From assembly GCA_033239125.1 (NCBI GenBank), contig BSWB01000006.1, positions 114,994,242-115,058,241 on the forward strand: a stretch of DNA of 64,000 bases, read 5' to 3'. Below are positions 42,376-55,545 of this stretch, one piece after another. The notes under the pieces were generated by a model, which saw nothing but the letters and a program-made list of their open reading frames with translations, was not told the DNA's origin and ran no database searches. Source of the DNA: Fagopyrum homotropicum (taxonomy: Eukaryota; Streptophyta; Magnoliopsida; Caryophyllales; Polygonaceae). The number at the start of each line of letters is the position of its first letter. The first letter of the stretch is position 1. The position numbers and the translations under genes were made by a program.

Positions 42376-45300
42376 TGTAATACCCGAAAATTTTAATTTC
42401 CGTTTAATACCCGATCAAACTGGATTCCGATCAACCGACCTTTATTCTTGTAAATAAAATAAAGCATTATCAAATTCTATCATTTTATGTGACCTTAAGT
42501 CACCTAAAATGATAAATAGGGAACCCGAATAAAATTATTGCATAAATTAAAACCGAAGAGCGGTTGTGTGCGAGTAACGATTTAATTATCAGCCCATCTT
42601 AGTTAGATGAGCAGGCCCAACAGACCCGGCCCAAAGACATGTTCAGTCCAACCCATAATCTAAATTAATCTAAACCCTAATCAGCTCCCTTAATCATGCT
42701 TAAGCCTACACCTAATTCCTTTTCCCTAATCTAACTGCCACTACCCTAATCCTCGTCAACCTCTCCCTATCTATCGCAACAGCCTCCCACCCAGGAAGAG
42801 CTTAACCATCGCCCTGCTACTCAGTAGCCATCACCACCGCATCAGACTCGTTGCTAGGGACGAGGTCTCGTCTTCGTCGGAGACCCACGAGAGACACGCA
42901 GCTCCGTCTGATGTTACCACCGAACCCCACGACTGCAACCTTGGAAGAGCCTCACCGGAGCCAGTGCCGACGCAAGCACAACTCGAGCCTTCTCGTGTGT
43001 CTACCACATCGTGACTACTCCTCCCCATCCTAGCGTGCGACTCGGCGGGTTCGTAAGCAAGGTGAGCCAAATCCTTCTTTTCCCTATTGTCTTGTGCTTC
43101 TTCCGTCGCCCTTCTCAGCCTAATCGGAATGACAACAGTGAAACGAAGCTGGGCCTTCCTGTAACACCCCGAATCCGCGGGACTCGGGATGTCACATTGG
43201 GCTAGGATCTCACAATGGATCCTGACCCTAGCCTGACAACAAGTTCACTGGACCTTACAACATGGCACTGACAGATATAAAACAAATACATAAAACAGTA
43301 TAAACTGTACGACCCAAAGTAAACAACAACATAGCCGAGTATATAAAACGACATCCTCACATATGAGGTACAAAAGATCATCCTCACGCAGGAGGGGAAA
43401 CACAACAACCCCAAACCAACCACCTAATGTACGAGAGTCCTCGGCCTGTCACCCTGCCAGATCACCCAGTAGCGCCTAACCTGTAAACATCTACAACACG
43501 GTATGAAACCGTTAGCTATCCATACACATATATAGAGTAATGCATAAGCACAATCACACATAGGGAAAGATAAACATATCAGCATGCTTTCACTCATTTA
43601 CCCATTTATTCATCTCAATATAATGGTCATTCACTCAAATCGTATAGATATAATATATATGAAACTAGGTGACACGAGGACAAATACATCCTCGCCTCTG
43701 AGCCTGCTAGCCAGCCGTACTAGTATCGGTCACACAATCCGTGTACCCTATGGGAGTGGATTGCGCCCTTCCTGTAAACCGGTCTGGCCTGACATCAGAG
43801 AACCTCCCAGACTCCACGGCGGGATGAAAGGGAAAGGTTATCACAGCCACGCAGTGGGGCAATTAATAAAACATAGGTCGGTAAATACGACATCACATGC
43901 TATCATAACAAACATATAAGGCACACACCACTCATACAAACACCCCATATAAGGATGGTAGCTAAGTAAGTCCTACGGACTTACCTCAACCTCGTACAAA
44001 ATCAACCACGATCACCTCTACACTGGAGGGACAACACGGCCTATAAAAAGGCATAAAGAGATATATCAACCTCTATTCATCAAAGGGGTCACACCTAGAC
44101 CCAAAGGGATCCATAAGGATCATACTCAATCTATGAGCCTCACAACCAACTAAACCTCAATATCTCAACATAACTCACAATTCCTCAAATCTCAAGGTAG
44201 TATCTAATCAACATTCCTCAATCTCAATTCTAATCCTAATTTAATTAATTAACCTTTAATTAATTAATTAGATTTCGCCAGAATAACGTTTTGCCCGCAG
44301 GCAATTTCTGAACCCCTGTCATCAGATTTCATCAAACAAGAACCCATAATCACCAGAATAATATAACGACCATAATGGAATTTCTAATTGTCCTATTTGA
44401 CAAGCCTAAAGTCAATTTAGGCCAAATCGCAGTACGGAAAACGAATAAATTCATAACTTATTCGTTACTAACCCGATTGACGATCTGAAAGAAGATTCGG
44501 AATCACAACGACGCAGGCTACGCATGGACAGCATCAAATTCATCGGAATCTGAGCGACGGAACCGTCCTGGTGACATATATGCTCGACCATCCCTCCATA
44601 TACTCGGAAATGCAGAAACTCGGTACCGTTATGAAGAGAATGAAGAGAGGAATCCAGAAACTCAAACGGAATTGAAATCGGATTAGAAACGGAGAGTAGA
44701 TCTGAATTTGAAGGTTGAGAGAAATCGGAGCTTTTACGAGAAAACGTGAAAGGAAATGAATTAATAAAGGATTTTCCGCTATTTATAGTGAAGACGATAA
44801 TTATCCTTTAGTAAAGTCGATAATTATCCTTTAACCGATCCAAAGGCGGGTCGAACCTCTTTCTCCAAACTTCTCGAGATTGGAACATTAAATCTGGAAT
44901 ATTGTAGGGATAATTATTACACAACTGCCTCGGAAAACGTGTATTCTTAAGCAGTCTTTCTTAGCCGTTAAGAAACGAAATAGCGACTCTTTTGGCCGTT
45001 TTGCCTCTCCATGTTATTTCATATCTAAGACATATCCGATGTCCTGATCATTTCTCTCAACTGCATTTTTATTAATTGGAGCTCCCAAATGCTCCAAATA
45101 ACACCGGAGGGTAAAAATAATTACCCGGGGGAAAAAGTAAAAATTTCCCCAAACGTCCAAAATTACGCGAGGAACATAACGGTGGGACTCATACTCATCA
45201 CTTGGGAAATCTTCGCAAGTTATATGTCAATTACTATCAACGATTAAGTTAATCAACATTAATTAGAATTCGGAAATCCTAGCTATTACACTTCCAACCA

Positions 45301-47097
45301 CTGCTGCGGTGCAGCCGAACTGAGCTAGCGACCCCGGAGGTTGGTGGTGCCGATCGACGCCATCAGCAACGTGTCTTCTTCCTTGCTGCAGTCCGGTAGG
45401 TGAAGCTAATCCTCTGATGTTGATCTTATACAGCAATTATATGATGTCTGTGTATATAGAGGGATGATTACACCAAGAAATGAACCTAGGTTGTTTAGAT
45501 TAAGTTGCATAAGTTTGTAATCTGTGGGATTCGAACTAGAGACCTCTAAGTAGAATAAATGGTAGCATATGTTGACAGAGAGAATCGAAGTTGAGACCTC
45601 CTGCATACCTTGTTTTTCAGCCTTGACCTACTGACTTTAGGAGCTAGTTTTGATAGCTTAGATCGAACATCCACCGTTGAATTTTTTTATATGTTGTAGA
45701 TGAATACATATAGTTTAGTGTGTTAAAATTTGGGAGAAAGTTAACGGTTGGATTAGGTTTTATAAGGTCCCGAAGTAGAGCACTTGAGCTGTTTTTGAAG
45801 CGGGAAGATAATTGACTAAGTATAGAATTTAGCTTCTAGTCCGACTTTAGAATTTATGTAAGAGTTATGGTTGAGTTTTTTAGAGACCTTTGCCCTATGT
45901 TTAGTATACATATATTAGAGGATCTAGAGATTGCTTCCGGAATTCCTATATTTTTATTTAAGCCTTGGATCTTAACCCCAGTCGGACCTTAATGACCGTT
46001 TAGTGAAAATCTAGAATTTTGTACAACTCTTGTATTTCTGTACTAACTTTTCCGTAAGAACTAGAATATGGAAATAGGCTCCAAAGGAGAGTTGGAAATA
46101 AGTATAGGAAAATCTTAGGGTTTTCGGAACTAGGGGTAAAATAGTCTTTTCACCTTAAAAGACTTTTTCGTAATTGCTCTTCATGAAATTGTACAACTTA
46201 GAAGTTTATAATTTCTACGAGTTTGGGGATGTGTTTTGATCCACATGTCTTGTTTGACAGGCGTTTGAGTACCACGAGTACGGACCGAGTTGAGATTTGA
46301 GAGAGTGTGATTTGATTCAGGTAAGTCCTTGCGACTTACTTAACTAGTTTGTGGATGTTAGTTGAATGACAATAGTGGTGTGTGTGATGTGTGTTTATAA
46401 TAATAACTTAATGGAACGACTGTTATTATTTATTTTTTTAAGGCCCTAGTGTATATATAACGAGCCGTGACATCACTGCACAGCTCTGACAAGAGACTGG
46501 GAGGTTCAATATACCCAGACCATACCGGTATAAGGTGAGATGCATCGGATCCATTCCTGATGGTTACACGGGGGCGGAGGCAAGGTTTGGTAATCCCTCG
46601 TGTCACAAAATAAGTATCATTAGTAAGAGTGAATGACCTAAGTAAAGATAATACACGGATTGTTTGAAAGCATGATGAGTGTTTACTTTTGCTATGATGT
46701 GTGTGTGTGTGTGCTATTCTTATTTACCTAACGTTTAGATAGCTAGCTAACGGTTATTCTGTTGTGTTGTTTAGATTTACCACAGGTTAGAGCAGCAGCT
46801 GAGTGATCCGGAAGTAGTGATCAGCTGGGTCTCCGTACTCCTTATAGTGGAGTTGGGTGTTTGCTTTGTTGTTTCTTTTTTCTTGTTAAGACAGTTAGGT
46901 TTTTACGTTGTTTAAGTATTGTGGGTTGTTAGACGTTGTTGCATTCATCTCTTTAAAATACTATTTTATGAATTTCAGTTTTTCTTATTTGTGTCTTGTT
47001 GCAAGATCCTAGTAAAATTATTGTCAAACTGAGGTCGGGACCCATTGTGAGGTCCTAACCAGTAATGTCCCGAGTTTTGAGAATTCGGGGTGTTACA
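42376..47097 (+). mobile_element. Ty3/gypsy-like solo LTR (C) inside Helitron B
   Basis: Starts TGTAATACCCGAAAATT, ends GGGGTGTTACA, flanked by the 5-bp duplication TAGTG (42,371-42,375 and 47,098-47,102). A related solo LTR (43,160-45,290) sits inside; without it and its duplicated CTTCC the unit is about 2.6 kb with no coding region, hence solo LTR. It includes AGGTAAGTCCTTGCGACTTA near 46,319, also present inverted in D (about 43,970). Short ORFs are not credible. Confidence 0.85.
43160..45290 (-). mobile_element. Solo LTR (D) nested in LTR C
   Basis: Plus-strand ends TGTAACACCCCGAATCC and GCTATTACA with a perfect CTTCC duplication (43,155-43,159, 45,291-45,295). It is inverted relative to LTR C and to the solo LTR at 26,000-28,396. 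The right half (44,240-45,110) is closely similar to the latter's left half. Confidence 0.87.
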
Positions 47098-47639
47098 TAG
47101 TGTCCGTGCCTTGCACGGGTATTTGAAAATGTATTTTTTTTGTTATTTTTTTTGTGCGAATAATTTTTTATAGATGTCATTTTCTAATTATATTTTGTTG
47201 ATTTGATTATGAATGTTTATGTATTAAAGTATACGCTTATTAAATAATAACAACATAATTATTGACCTAGTTCGTCATATAAATATAACTACATCTGGGA
47301 GCATACCAAACCAAAAATATTCACTATATCTATATTATAAAAATCACAATATTAATAAATTTAAAAAAATAGATATGTGATTTTAATAAATGTCAAATAA
47401 TAAACGACATCTATGCAATACAAAATTATATTTAAAATAAAATAATTCAAAAAATAAATAAAATTGTGCAAATATAATATAATACAAATCCAGAAGTTAG
47501 CATTTGTCGTAAAACCTCGAAAACATGCGCGACAATCAGATTTTGGAAAAGAAGAAGATAAACTTGATATAAGTGTAAACTCAAAAGTTATGATCGCTTG
47601 ATATTATTGATAGAAAACGAAATAATTGTAAAGTCAGAA

Positions 47640-50600
47640 GATAACATTAATCTTCAAACTTTTTGTATTTATTTATACAACTTCTCAAAGGGTTATGCTT
47701 TCTTGATAATCGATGTGGGATATCAAATTCCATATTTTACTAAATAATTATGGTTTAGTAAAAAAGATTTATTGGCTTAATTTGTAATTTGATAAAAGAT
47801 TTAATCCGGAAAAAAACCGTTGAGGTGTTATGTCAACATTATTCACATGTGATTAGTAATTATACTTGAACTTAACCAAAACGTCAAGAAATGTATTATT
47901 TGTGTACTTTTTAGACTCTCTATTTATACAAGTTCTAAAACCATCAAGCTTAGTAGCTAATCAATGTGGGATAACAAAAACCCTCAAAAAATTTAAATAA
48001 ATAGATCATTTTGATATTAATTTTAAAAAAATCTTCCCTAAAAATTAAACTTTAGGGATACAGATAGTTATATAAAAGTAACGTGAATATATTTAACGTA
48101 AATAGAAATCAAACTTGATCAAAAACACCAAGATTACTTTAGGGAAGAATATTATGACTCACATAATTGTAGGTTAACGATCCCAAAAATAAAATCTTCC
48201 CTAAAAATAAAACTTTAGGGGCCCGTTTGGTTTTAACTCCGGAATCGGAAACGGAATGGAAACGAATCTAGTCAATACGTATACCCTTATTCATTAAAAT
48301 TTTTGGAATCATTCCTTGTGGTTTGTAGTAATTGGATGGGAGTTTGATTACTTTTGATACCCTATAGGGTAACAAAATGTGAGGAAATTAGTGCATTTTT
48401 CATTAAACCATGGGGAATGATTCCATGAAATTTCATGAATATGGATATACATATGGACTAAATTCGTTTCCATTCCGTTTCCGTTTCCGGAGTTGGAACC
48501 AAACGGGCCCTAGGTGTACAATTACTTTAGAAAAGAGCGTTATGCTCACATAACTGTAAGTTAACGATCCAAAAATAAAATATTATTTCGATATGAATAA
48601 TAATTACACTTGAACTTAACCAAGAGGCCAAGAAATGTATTATTCGTATAATCCTTAGACTCTCTATTTATAGAAGGTATAAAAGCATCAACTTTAGTAG
48701 TTAATCGATGTGGGATAACAAAATCACTCAAAAAGTTTAACGTAAATAGATCAACCTAATAATCATTTGAAAAAAAAAATCTTCCCTAAAAAATACGGTT
48801 ATTTAACCAAAATAACGTGAAAGTATTTAACGTAAATAGAAATCGAAAACTAACAGAAAAAAATGGGAGTACATTTATTTTTAATTAAACAATTATCCCA
48901 AAAATAGATTGGTTCTAAAAATAAAAAGTAACATTAAATAGTTCAAAATAAAAATTTATTGGCAAAAAAATGTATTATTTGTATAGTCAAAATCTTGAAA
49001 TTTTTAACGTAAATAGATAAGGCTGCCTAACAAAACTCGAGGGGCACAATTACGACCCACATAATTGTAGGTTAACGATCCAAATAATAAAACATTATTT
49101 AAACGCCAAATTCTAAGATTACTTTAGGAAAGAATATTATGACCCACATAATTGTAGGTTAATGTTCCTAAACATAAACTTTTTCCTAAAAATAAACTTT
49201 AGGGGTACGATTACTCTTCCCTAAAAATAAAACTTTAGGGGTACGATTACTTAGAAGGGAAGAACATTATGACCCACATAATTGTAGGTTAACGATCCCA
49301 AAAATAAAATATTATTTCGATATGAATAATAATAATAATAGTCGAACTTAACCAAAAGGCTAAGAAAATGTAGACTCCCTATTTATGCAAGTTCTAAAAC
49401 CATCAATTTTAGCAGTTAATCGATGTGGGATAACAAATCCTTTAAAAAATTTAAAGTAACCGATAACAAAAGATTACTTAACTTAAATAATAGTTTAAAA
49501 TTAAAGATTTTTTGTCGCAAAAAATAGGTTGGTTGGAACAAAAAAAATTACGTGAAATTTTCTAATAATAGATTGTTAGCTTAACAAATAAAGATTCTTT
49601 GGCTTAAAAAAATAGTTTACAAAATAAATATTCTCTGGCTTAAAAGTTTTTTTAGGAGAAAAGATATTTTCGAAACAAATCGGTTACAAAAAAATTTTTT
49701 GGACTTAAAAAGAAAAGATTTAATGGCGTTAATTGTGGGAGCTCTATTATAGAAATATTGCCTCCGCAACGCCACGTCAGTGAGTATATAGACTCCCTAT
49801 TTATACAAGTTCTATACAAGTTCCAAAATCATCAATCTTAGTAGCTAATCGATGTTGGACAACAAAAATCCTCAAAAAATTTAACTAAATAGATAATTTT
49901 GATATTTATTTGAAAAAAAGAAAAAAAAATACGTTGGGATTACTTTAGGGAAACCATTACGTGGGGATTACTTTAAGGAAAAACATTAAGACCCACATAA
50001 TTGTAGGTTAATATTCACAAAAATAAAATGTTCCCTAAAAATAAAACTTTAGGGTTAGGTGTACGATTACTTTAGGGAAGAATATTGTGACCCACATAAT
50101 TGTAGGTTAACGATTCCAAAAATAAAATATTATTCAGATATGAATAATAATCATAGTTGAACTTAACCAAAAGGCTCAGAAATGTATTATTTGTATACTC
50201 TTAAAGACTCCCTATTTATACAAGTTCTAAAACCATCAACTTTAGCAACTAATCGACGTGGGATAACAAAATCCCTCAAAAAATTTAAATTAAATAGATA
50301 ATGCTGATAACAAAAGATTCTCTAGCTTAAAAAATAGTTTAAAAATAAGATTTTTTTGTCCAAAAAATAAATCTGTTGAAACAAAAAAAGTTATGTACAA
50401 TTTTCCAATAACATGATGTTAGTTTAGTAAAAAAGATTCGCTGGCTTAAAAAATAAAAATTTATTGGCCAAAAAATTGTAGGAGCTCCATTTAATTAGTG
50501 CTTCCACAGCGCGCCACGTCATCCCAATATGACCCACATAATTGTAGGTTAATATTCCCAAAAATTAAATCTTCCCTACAAATAAAACTTTAAGGGATAC

Positions 50601-50880
50601 AATTACTGTTCCCTAAAAATAAAACTGTAGGTGTACGATTACTTTAAGGAAAGAGCATTATGACCCACATAATTGTAGGTTAACGATCCCAAAATAAAAT
50701 ATTATTCCGATATGAATATTAAATATAGTTGAACTTAACCAACATGCTAAGAAATGTATTATTTGTATACTATTAAGACTCCCTATTTATATAAGTTCTA
50801 AAACCATCAACTTTAACAGTTAATCGATGTGGGATAACAAAATCTTTCAAAAAATTTAACGTATATAGAGGATGATACGT
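47640..50880. repeat. Degenerate long tandem repeats inside Helitron B
   Basis: A block with GACTCCCTATTTATACAAGT, AAACCATCAACTTTAG and AATCGATGTGGGATAACAAA recurs near 47,700, 47,930, 48,660, 49,370, 49,790, 50,205 and 50,785. Its companion ACCCACATAATTGTAGGTTA recurs between copies. Spacing is irregular (about 0.25-0.7 kb). Confidence 0.85.
48219..48510. mobile_element. MITE of the GGGCCCGTTTGG family
   Basis: Long TIRs: GGGCCCGTTTGGTTTTAACT against the reverse complement GGGCCCGTTTGGTTCCAACT, continuing into CGGAA...GGAAACGGAATGGAAACGAA. The 3-bp duplication is TAG (48,216-48,218, 48,511-48,513). Neighbouring Helitron repeats show the uninterrupted ACTTTAG...GTGTAC site, confirming the insertion. 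Terminus and 3-bp target suggest PIF/Harbinger. Confidence 0.85.
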
Positions 50881-51153
50881 CATCCCAATATTTACTCTCT
50901 TTTAGTATGTATAATAGATTTTGATTGTGTATACTACTTATATATTTTAGCTATGTCACGGTCAGTTATCCCTAATTTATTATAACAACTCAGTTTCTTA
51001 TTAAAAGATGCGCATCCAGATGCGCCGGAAACAACCAAATCTACTTTCTATCAAATTTTATTAAATAAAAGTAAAATTAGATGTTAATCATCATCATACT
51101 AAACAAAAAATATTTTTAACAAATACCTGTGCAAGGCACGGGATATGCACCAG

Positions 51154-54100
51154 TTTCCTTTCAAATGGATGGCAGTTCCGAGTTTAAACCTCTTACCCAC
51201 TATTTCAAAGCATTGACATCAATTATCGTTTAACTTGCTCATATTCTCACCATCAAAATTGATCGGTTGAATCTCGACATTGTCGAATCATAAATATGGG
51301 GTTAACCTTGTAATATATATAACGTTGTTCCATTGAGATGATGAAGAGAGTAATATGAATTAGATCCTGATCAACTCTGCAAATACGTACATTGCCCAAC
51401 ACTAGAGGAGGTGTAGGGTCCCAAGAACAGTCTAGGTAGGACTTTGTTAGAACTTAGAATGATGATTAATGCTTGATAAAGCAGAAAAGTGAAAGTGGCA
51501 GCTGTGTAAATTGTAAAACAAAAACTGATCATCACAACTCTCAACCTGCATGCATGCTTCTGAGTTAGCGATGACGATTCCCATGCGAGTCCACCAGAGA
51601 GCCCGTCTTACTGTCAAGGGGGTAACAGGAGCCTAACGTGACGAACATTGATATGTTTAAACTTGAATTAATTGTTTCTCAACGAGTTGAGCCTGAATCA
51701 AATCTAAATTTTATATGAGTTTTAAAATGTGTTCATAATCAGCTCGTTTAGAAAGTGATCAAGCTCGATCCAGCCGATCCCGAATATAGCTACTGCTCTA
51801 TATTATTATTTTAGCCGGACGAGCCAATCCTAAATTTCATACAAGATTTAAAATGTGTTCTTATTCGGATCATTTAGAAAATGCACAAGACGAACGCAAG
51901 CTATGCCTGAGTAACTTGTCTCATATTATAGCGCTACATTTACCGTCTATAGCTACTTAACTTTGTGTACATTACGTCTACAATCAATTTATTTACTATC
52001 ACGAGTTAGGAAAGCGACAAGTCCAACCAAGAAGCGACTGAAATTCTCTTCCGTAAAATATCAATAAAATTCTTTATAAAGACTATCTTGCTTGTATTTC
52101 GTCGTAGGGCACTTCGCGAACTGGCGTTACCTGCGCTTTTAATTTACGTCTCTCGTGCGATCAACACTTGTTGATGTGTGGAATGTCTTACATCGACAAT
52201 ACGATACTACGTGAACTAACATACAATCAACTGGGTTTTAAGATAAAACCCCGAACACTTGTGTGGATAAATTCACTTTACGTGTAAACCCTCCCGTATT
52301 AACCCCAAATATAAAAAGATAAATTAACAAGTACTCGACCAACTCAACGATAAGTTAAAACGGCGAAGACTATTCTTTTATCGGACTTCAAAACCCAACA
52401 ATTAGCGCGACGTTGAAGGATCATGAAGCTAGTGGAGACATGTTTATGCATGGGATAACAAAGCTTCAAACCTTATTAAATTACTCATCATCACATTCCT
52501 CTATATGTTTTAAGGTTTTTATTTATAAGCTATCGTGCAACTTCGTATACATTATACTCCCCACTATGTATTATATATGTTTGGCTTTGCGTCTATTGAT
52601 GTTATACATTGATTATTATATATCACTTTGATGCGAACTCGGGGATACTAATTTACTAAGTATTCAACTCCCTACAAAAAACGTAGCCCATTTTGTCCTA
52701 CGGGCTAAAACCTACAATATATATTTTGGTGGAGAGATTCAATTTGTGGTGGCCAATGATTTTTTTTTTTTTTTAAAGAGAGGTGACACTTTTCTTTAAC
52801 TTTATGAAAGTTTACGTTGAAATTAGGTTAATAAACAATAATTTCATGAAAGAACTAATATGTAAGCTTGTGGATATTGATTTGGTGAAATTTATCGGCA
52901 AATAGATGAATTTTCTCATACCCTAACATTCATTATCAAAAAACACGTAGCCATAAGTCACCCTCCGACACTGAGAAGATGGTCGGAGGTGTGCATGGAT
53001 TACAATGTAAAGTTTTGGTGGATTAATGTTACATGATATGTCTGTTTTATCATACGTTGATCGAGTGTAAATGTGCATTGAATTTGTGTTGTGTATAGGC
53101 TTAACTGAGTTCTTTTCTAAAATCATTCAGATTTTTTTTGGTAGGGATACTAGTATACTACTATGAGTTATAAATTTGTGACCAACTTTTAACTTTTCTT
53201 CTTTAGGTTTCAAACATTTTGTGTGCGAGGTATTGGAAGATATGGTATATTATAATTAGAGTAGTTGTCTTATTATTTTAGAATAGTTTTTTATTTTATA
53301 TTATCTTGTGTAATTTTTATTATTTTTCACTACCCCTATAATTAGGATGATAATAACCGCAGTATCAGCGTGATTCTACCTCCACCATTTGTGTGGTCTT
53401 CTCCACCATAATCTATCATGGTATAAGAACATGTTCGCCAACTTATCGGCGTCTAAATATACCTTTTCCAGCGATTTACTGGTGGTACTATCGACCTAAT
53501 GTTGCCACCGATCTATTGGTGGTCCCAACTATTCGGACCAATCTACATAGGGGTGTCACGTACCTCTTGTTGTTGCCAATGAAACGTTCTAGTCTTCAAT
53601 GTTGTTACACTACTGTCGCTTCGACTGCAGGAGCATATCCAAACAAACCCTAATTTCAATACATCTTGTTTGGTGTCTATATTGTACTATTTAACAAGTA
53701 AATTTTGCGTTGATATGATCGTCCGTATACATGTTAGCTAGTTGTAATTAAGTAGGCATTTAAGATACTGCAGCTGATCTATAAATAGTTGATTGAACAG
53801 CTAACAAGCTAGCTAGCTCAGTTTATGATCAGTCACAAAATGGGAAAATTATTACCCTTTGATGAAATTTCCCTTAATTTCAGTGGATCCACTTACTAAA
53901 TCAGTGGCCTGTAAACACTACATAAGTAGATATATCTATATTTTTACCATATAATGTGACAAAAACTTTACTGTATAGTAACCTCTTTGATTTATAGGCT
54001 AATAGGTATGTGCCCATTTTTGTGCACTGCAGATTTACGTGTCTTCTTTGTTGTTTTTCTACCTTAAATTAGTGTCGGTATAACTTGAAATGAATCGTGA

Positions 54101-54659
54101 CAGCAGTTATATGCGATGGGAGATTTTTATATATATGAGGATAATACTTATAAAGAATGTGATATGACTTGTTGTGTAGGTTTTAGGTATTCACCGGTTC
54201 GGGATAGGATTCGATCCAAAATATTCCTATTCGACAGGTTCAGTATAAAATGTAACGGACCAATTCGTTTCAATAAGAGATTTTTGGTTCGAGTTCAGTC
54301 AACATTTCAATGCGGACCGAAATGTAGCATTTTTACTACTATAAGAACATTAGGTAGTTTTGGATCCTCAACCTAATTGTTAGATGAGTTATATTTAAAA
54401 GTTATGGAAAGATTAACTACTAATGAATTTTTTTCTAGGGTGTGTTTTATTTATAATATTGTATTTATATTTAACTATGTTGTCCGTACGATTATAGTTT
54501 TGGGAGAAAACTTTAGGTTATTGATAAATTTGAGTGAACTAAAACCGGTTTACACAAAAACATGTAATATTTTTAATGGACTTGAGATTGTTATACTCGG
54601 GCGTACAACAAATACAATAGTTTGTCTCGATTGACATATATCAACACATCTTAAGGTCT
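51154..54659. other. Intergenic region without recognised genes
   Basis: Short ORFs only, no domains. It contains a weak tandem duplication (about 51,683-51,880; shared TTTAAAATGTGTTC) resembling hAT debris, and a diverged copy (about 52,150-52,335) of the repeat at 6,260-6,440. The rest looks unique and AT-rich. Confidence 0.45.
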
Positions 54660-55545
54660 ATAGTCCAATCAAACCAAACTACCATTCAATAACCACTATC
54701 GTTGTTTTAAGCCCGAGAAGGCCAGAAAACAATCACCAAATCAAACAATTTTGATGTATTGAAATTTACGTGGACCAAATAACTTGGGGATTCACACTTT
54801 CGTATGGATATATCATGTTCACAAATTCATCATATAAGTCCAAGAAACCTCTAAGATCAAGTAGTCCACCAATCTTACGTACACTATGTTAGATTTTTAA
54901 TACAGTACATGAGAGATTCTTATCTTCACAATGATTTTTGCGATTTATCCAGAAGTATCATTATGTGCTTTATCTTTAGTGAAACCCTACAAGAATGTGC
55001 AAAGTTTTCTATAGGTTCAACATCGAGTGGATGAATAACTATTCATCAATGTTTAGACTCAAAACAAACAAACAAACTTGAGACGGGTAGCCCAATTAAT
55101 CATACCACATTATCGTTGTCAAGAACCATGCACAATCAGTATTTAAAGACTGACTAGTCCAGAAAACTAGTATCCGAATCAAACAACTTTGATACAATGA
55201 TATAGTTACGTGCAACAAATAACTTGGAGTTTTTACACGTCTATATGAACGTATCATGAACCATAAACTCGTCACATAAGTCTAATGAAACCCAACAACC
55301 AGATAACCCATGAATCTTATCTATACTAAGTTAGGCTTTTGTTACAGTCGATGCGAAATTCTTTATCCTCCCAATAACTCTCGTGATATGACATAGTATT
55401 TGTTACAGGGTGTATCGTCTTTAGAGTAGAGTCGAAACCGTTTAAAAAATGTGCAAAAGTTGTCTATAGGTCGAGCATCTAGTACATGAATAACGATGCG
55501 TGAGTCCTTAGACTTGAAGCAAACAAACAAAGTAGAGAGTTGAGA
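54660..55545. repeat. Diverged tandem duplication, unit about 435 bp
   Basis: Copy 1 (about 54,660-55,085) and copy 2 (about 55,086-55,545) keep the same order of shared blocks. These include AATCAAACAA.TTTGAT, CAAATAACTTGG, CATATAAGTC/CACATAAGTC, AATGTGCAAA, a TCTATAGGT block and AAACAAACAAA. No coding frame is conserved between copies. Confidence 0.75.

Larger units (their letters stand above)
42365..50918 (-). mobile_element. Inner Helitron (B), interrupted by an LTR unit
   Basis: The minus-strand 5' end TCTATTATACATACTAAAAG is at 50918. The 3' end is a CCCGTGCAAGGCACGG hairpin (47,119-47,104) followed, across the LTR insertion, by ACACTAAACTAG ending at 42365. It inserted between A42364 and T50919. 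Without the LTR unit it is about 3.8 kb and contains several degenerate copies of a roughly 0.4-0.6 kb unit and one MITE. No coding capacity was seen. Confidence 0.8.
40331..51153 (+). mobile_element. Outer Helitron (A), interrupted by Helitron B
   Basis: 5' end TCTATATTACTTACTAAAAC at 40331, preceded by A. The 3' end is a hairpin CCTGTGCAAGGCACGGG (51,126-51,142) followed by ATATGCACCAG and then T at 51154. The terminal CCAG would be a one-base change from CTAG. Once Helitron B (42,365-50,918) is removed, the element is about 2.3 kb (40,331-42,364 plus 50,919-51,153). No Rep/helicase is present. It carries a captured lysyl-tRNA synthetase fragment. The link between the two ends is inferred from nesting. 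Confidence 0.7.

Noticed and set aside
42831..43205. Pro/Ser/Arg-rich ORFs on both strands
   Set aside because: They lie in the GC-richer part of LTR C, overlap on both strands and show no domain.
45515..45560. tRNA-like B box (minus strand GTTCGAATCCC)
   Set aside because: No A box at the right distance and no cloverleaf could be built; it lies in LTR C and may be only SINE- or LTR-like sequence.
53393..54634. Three consecutive 85-86 codon ORFs
   Set aside because: No recognisable domains, no splice structure linking them, and lengths expected by chance in this composition.
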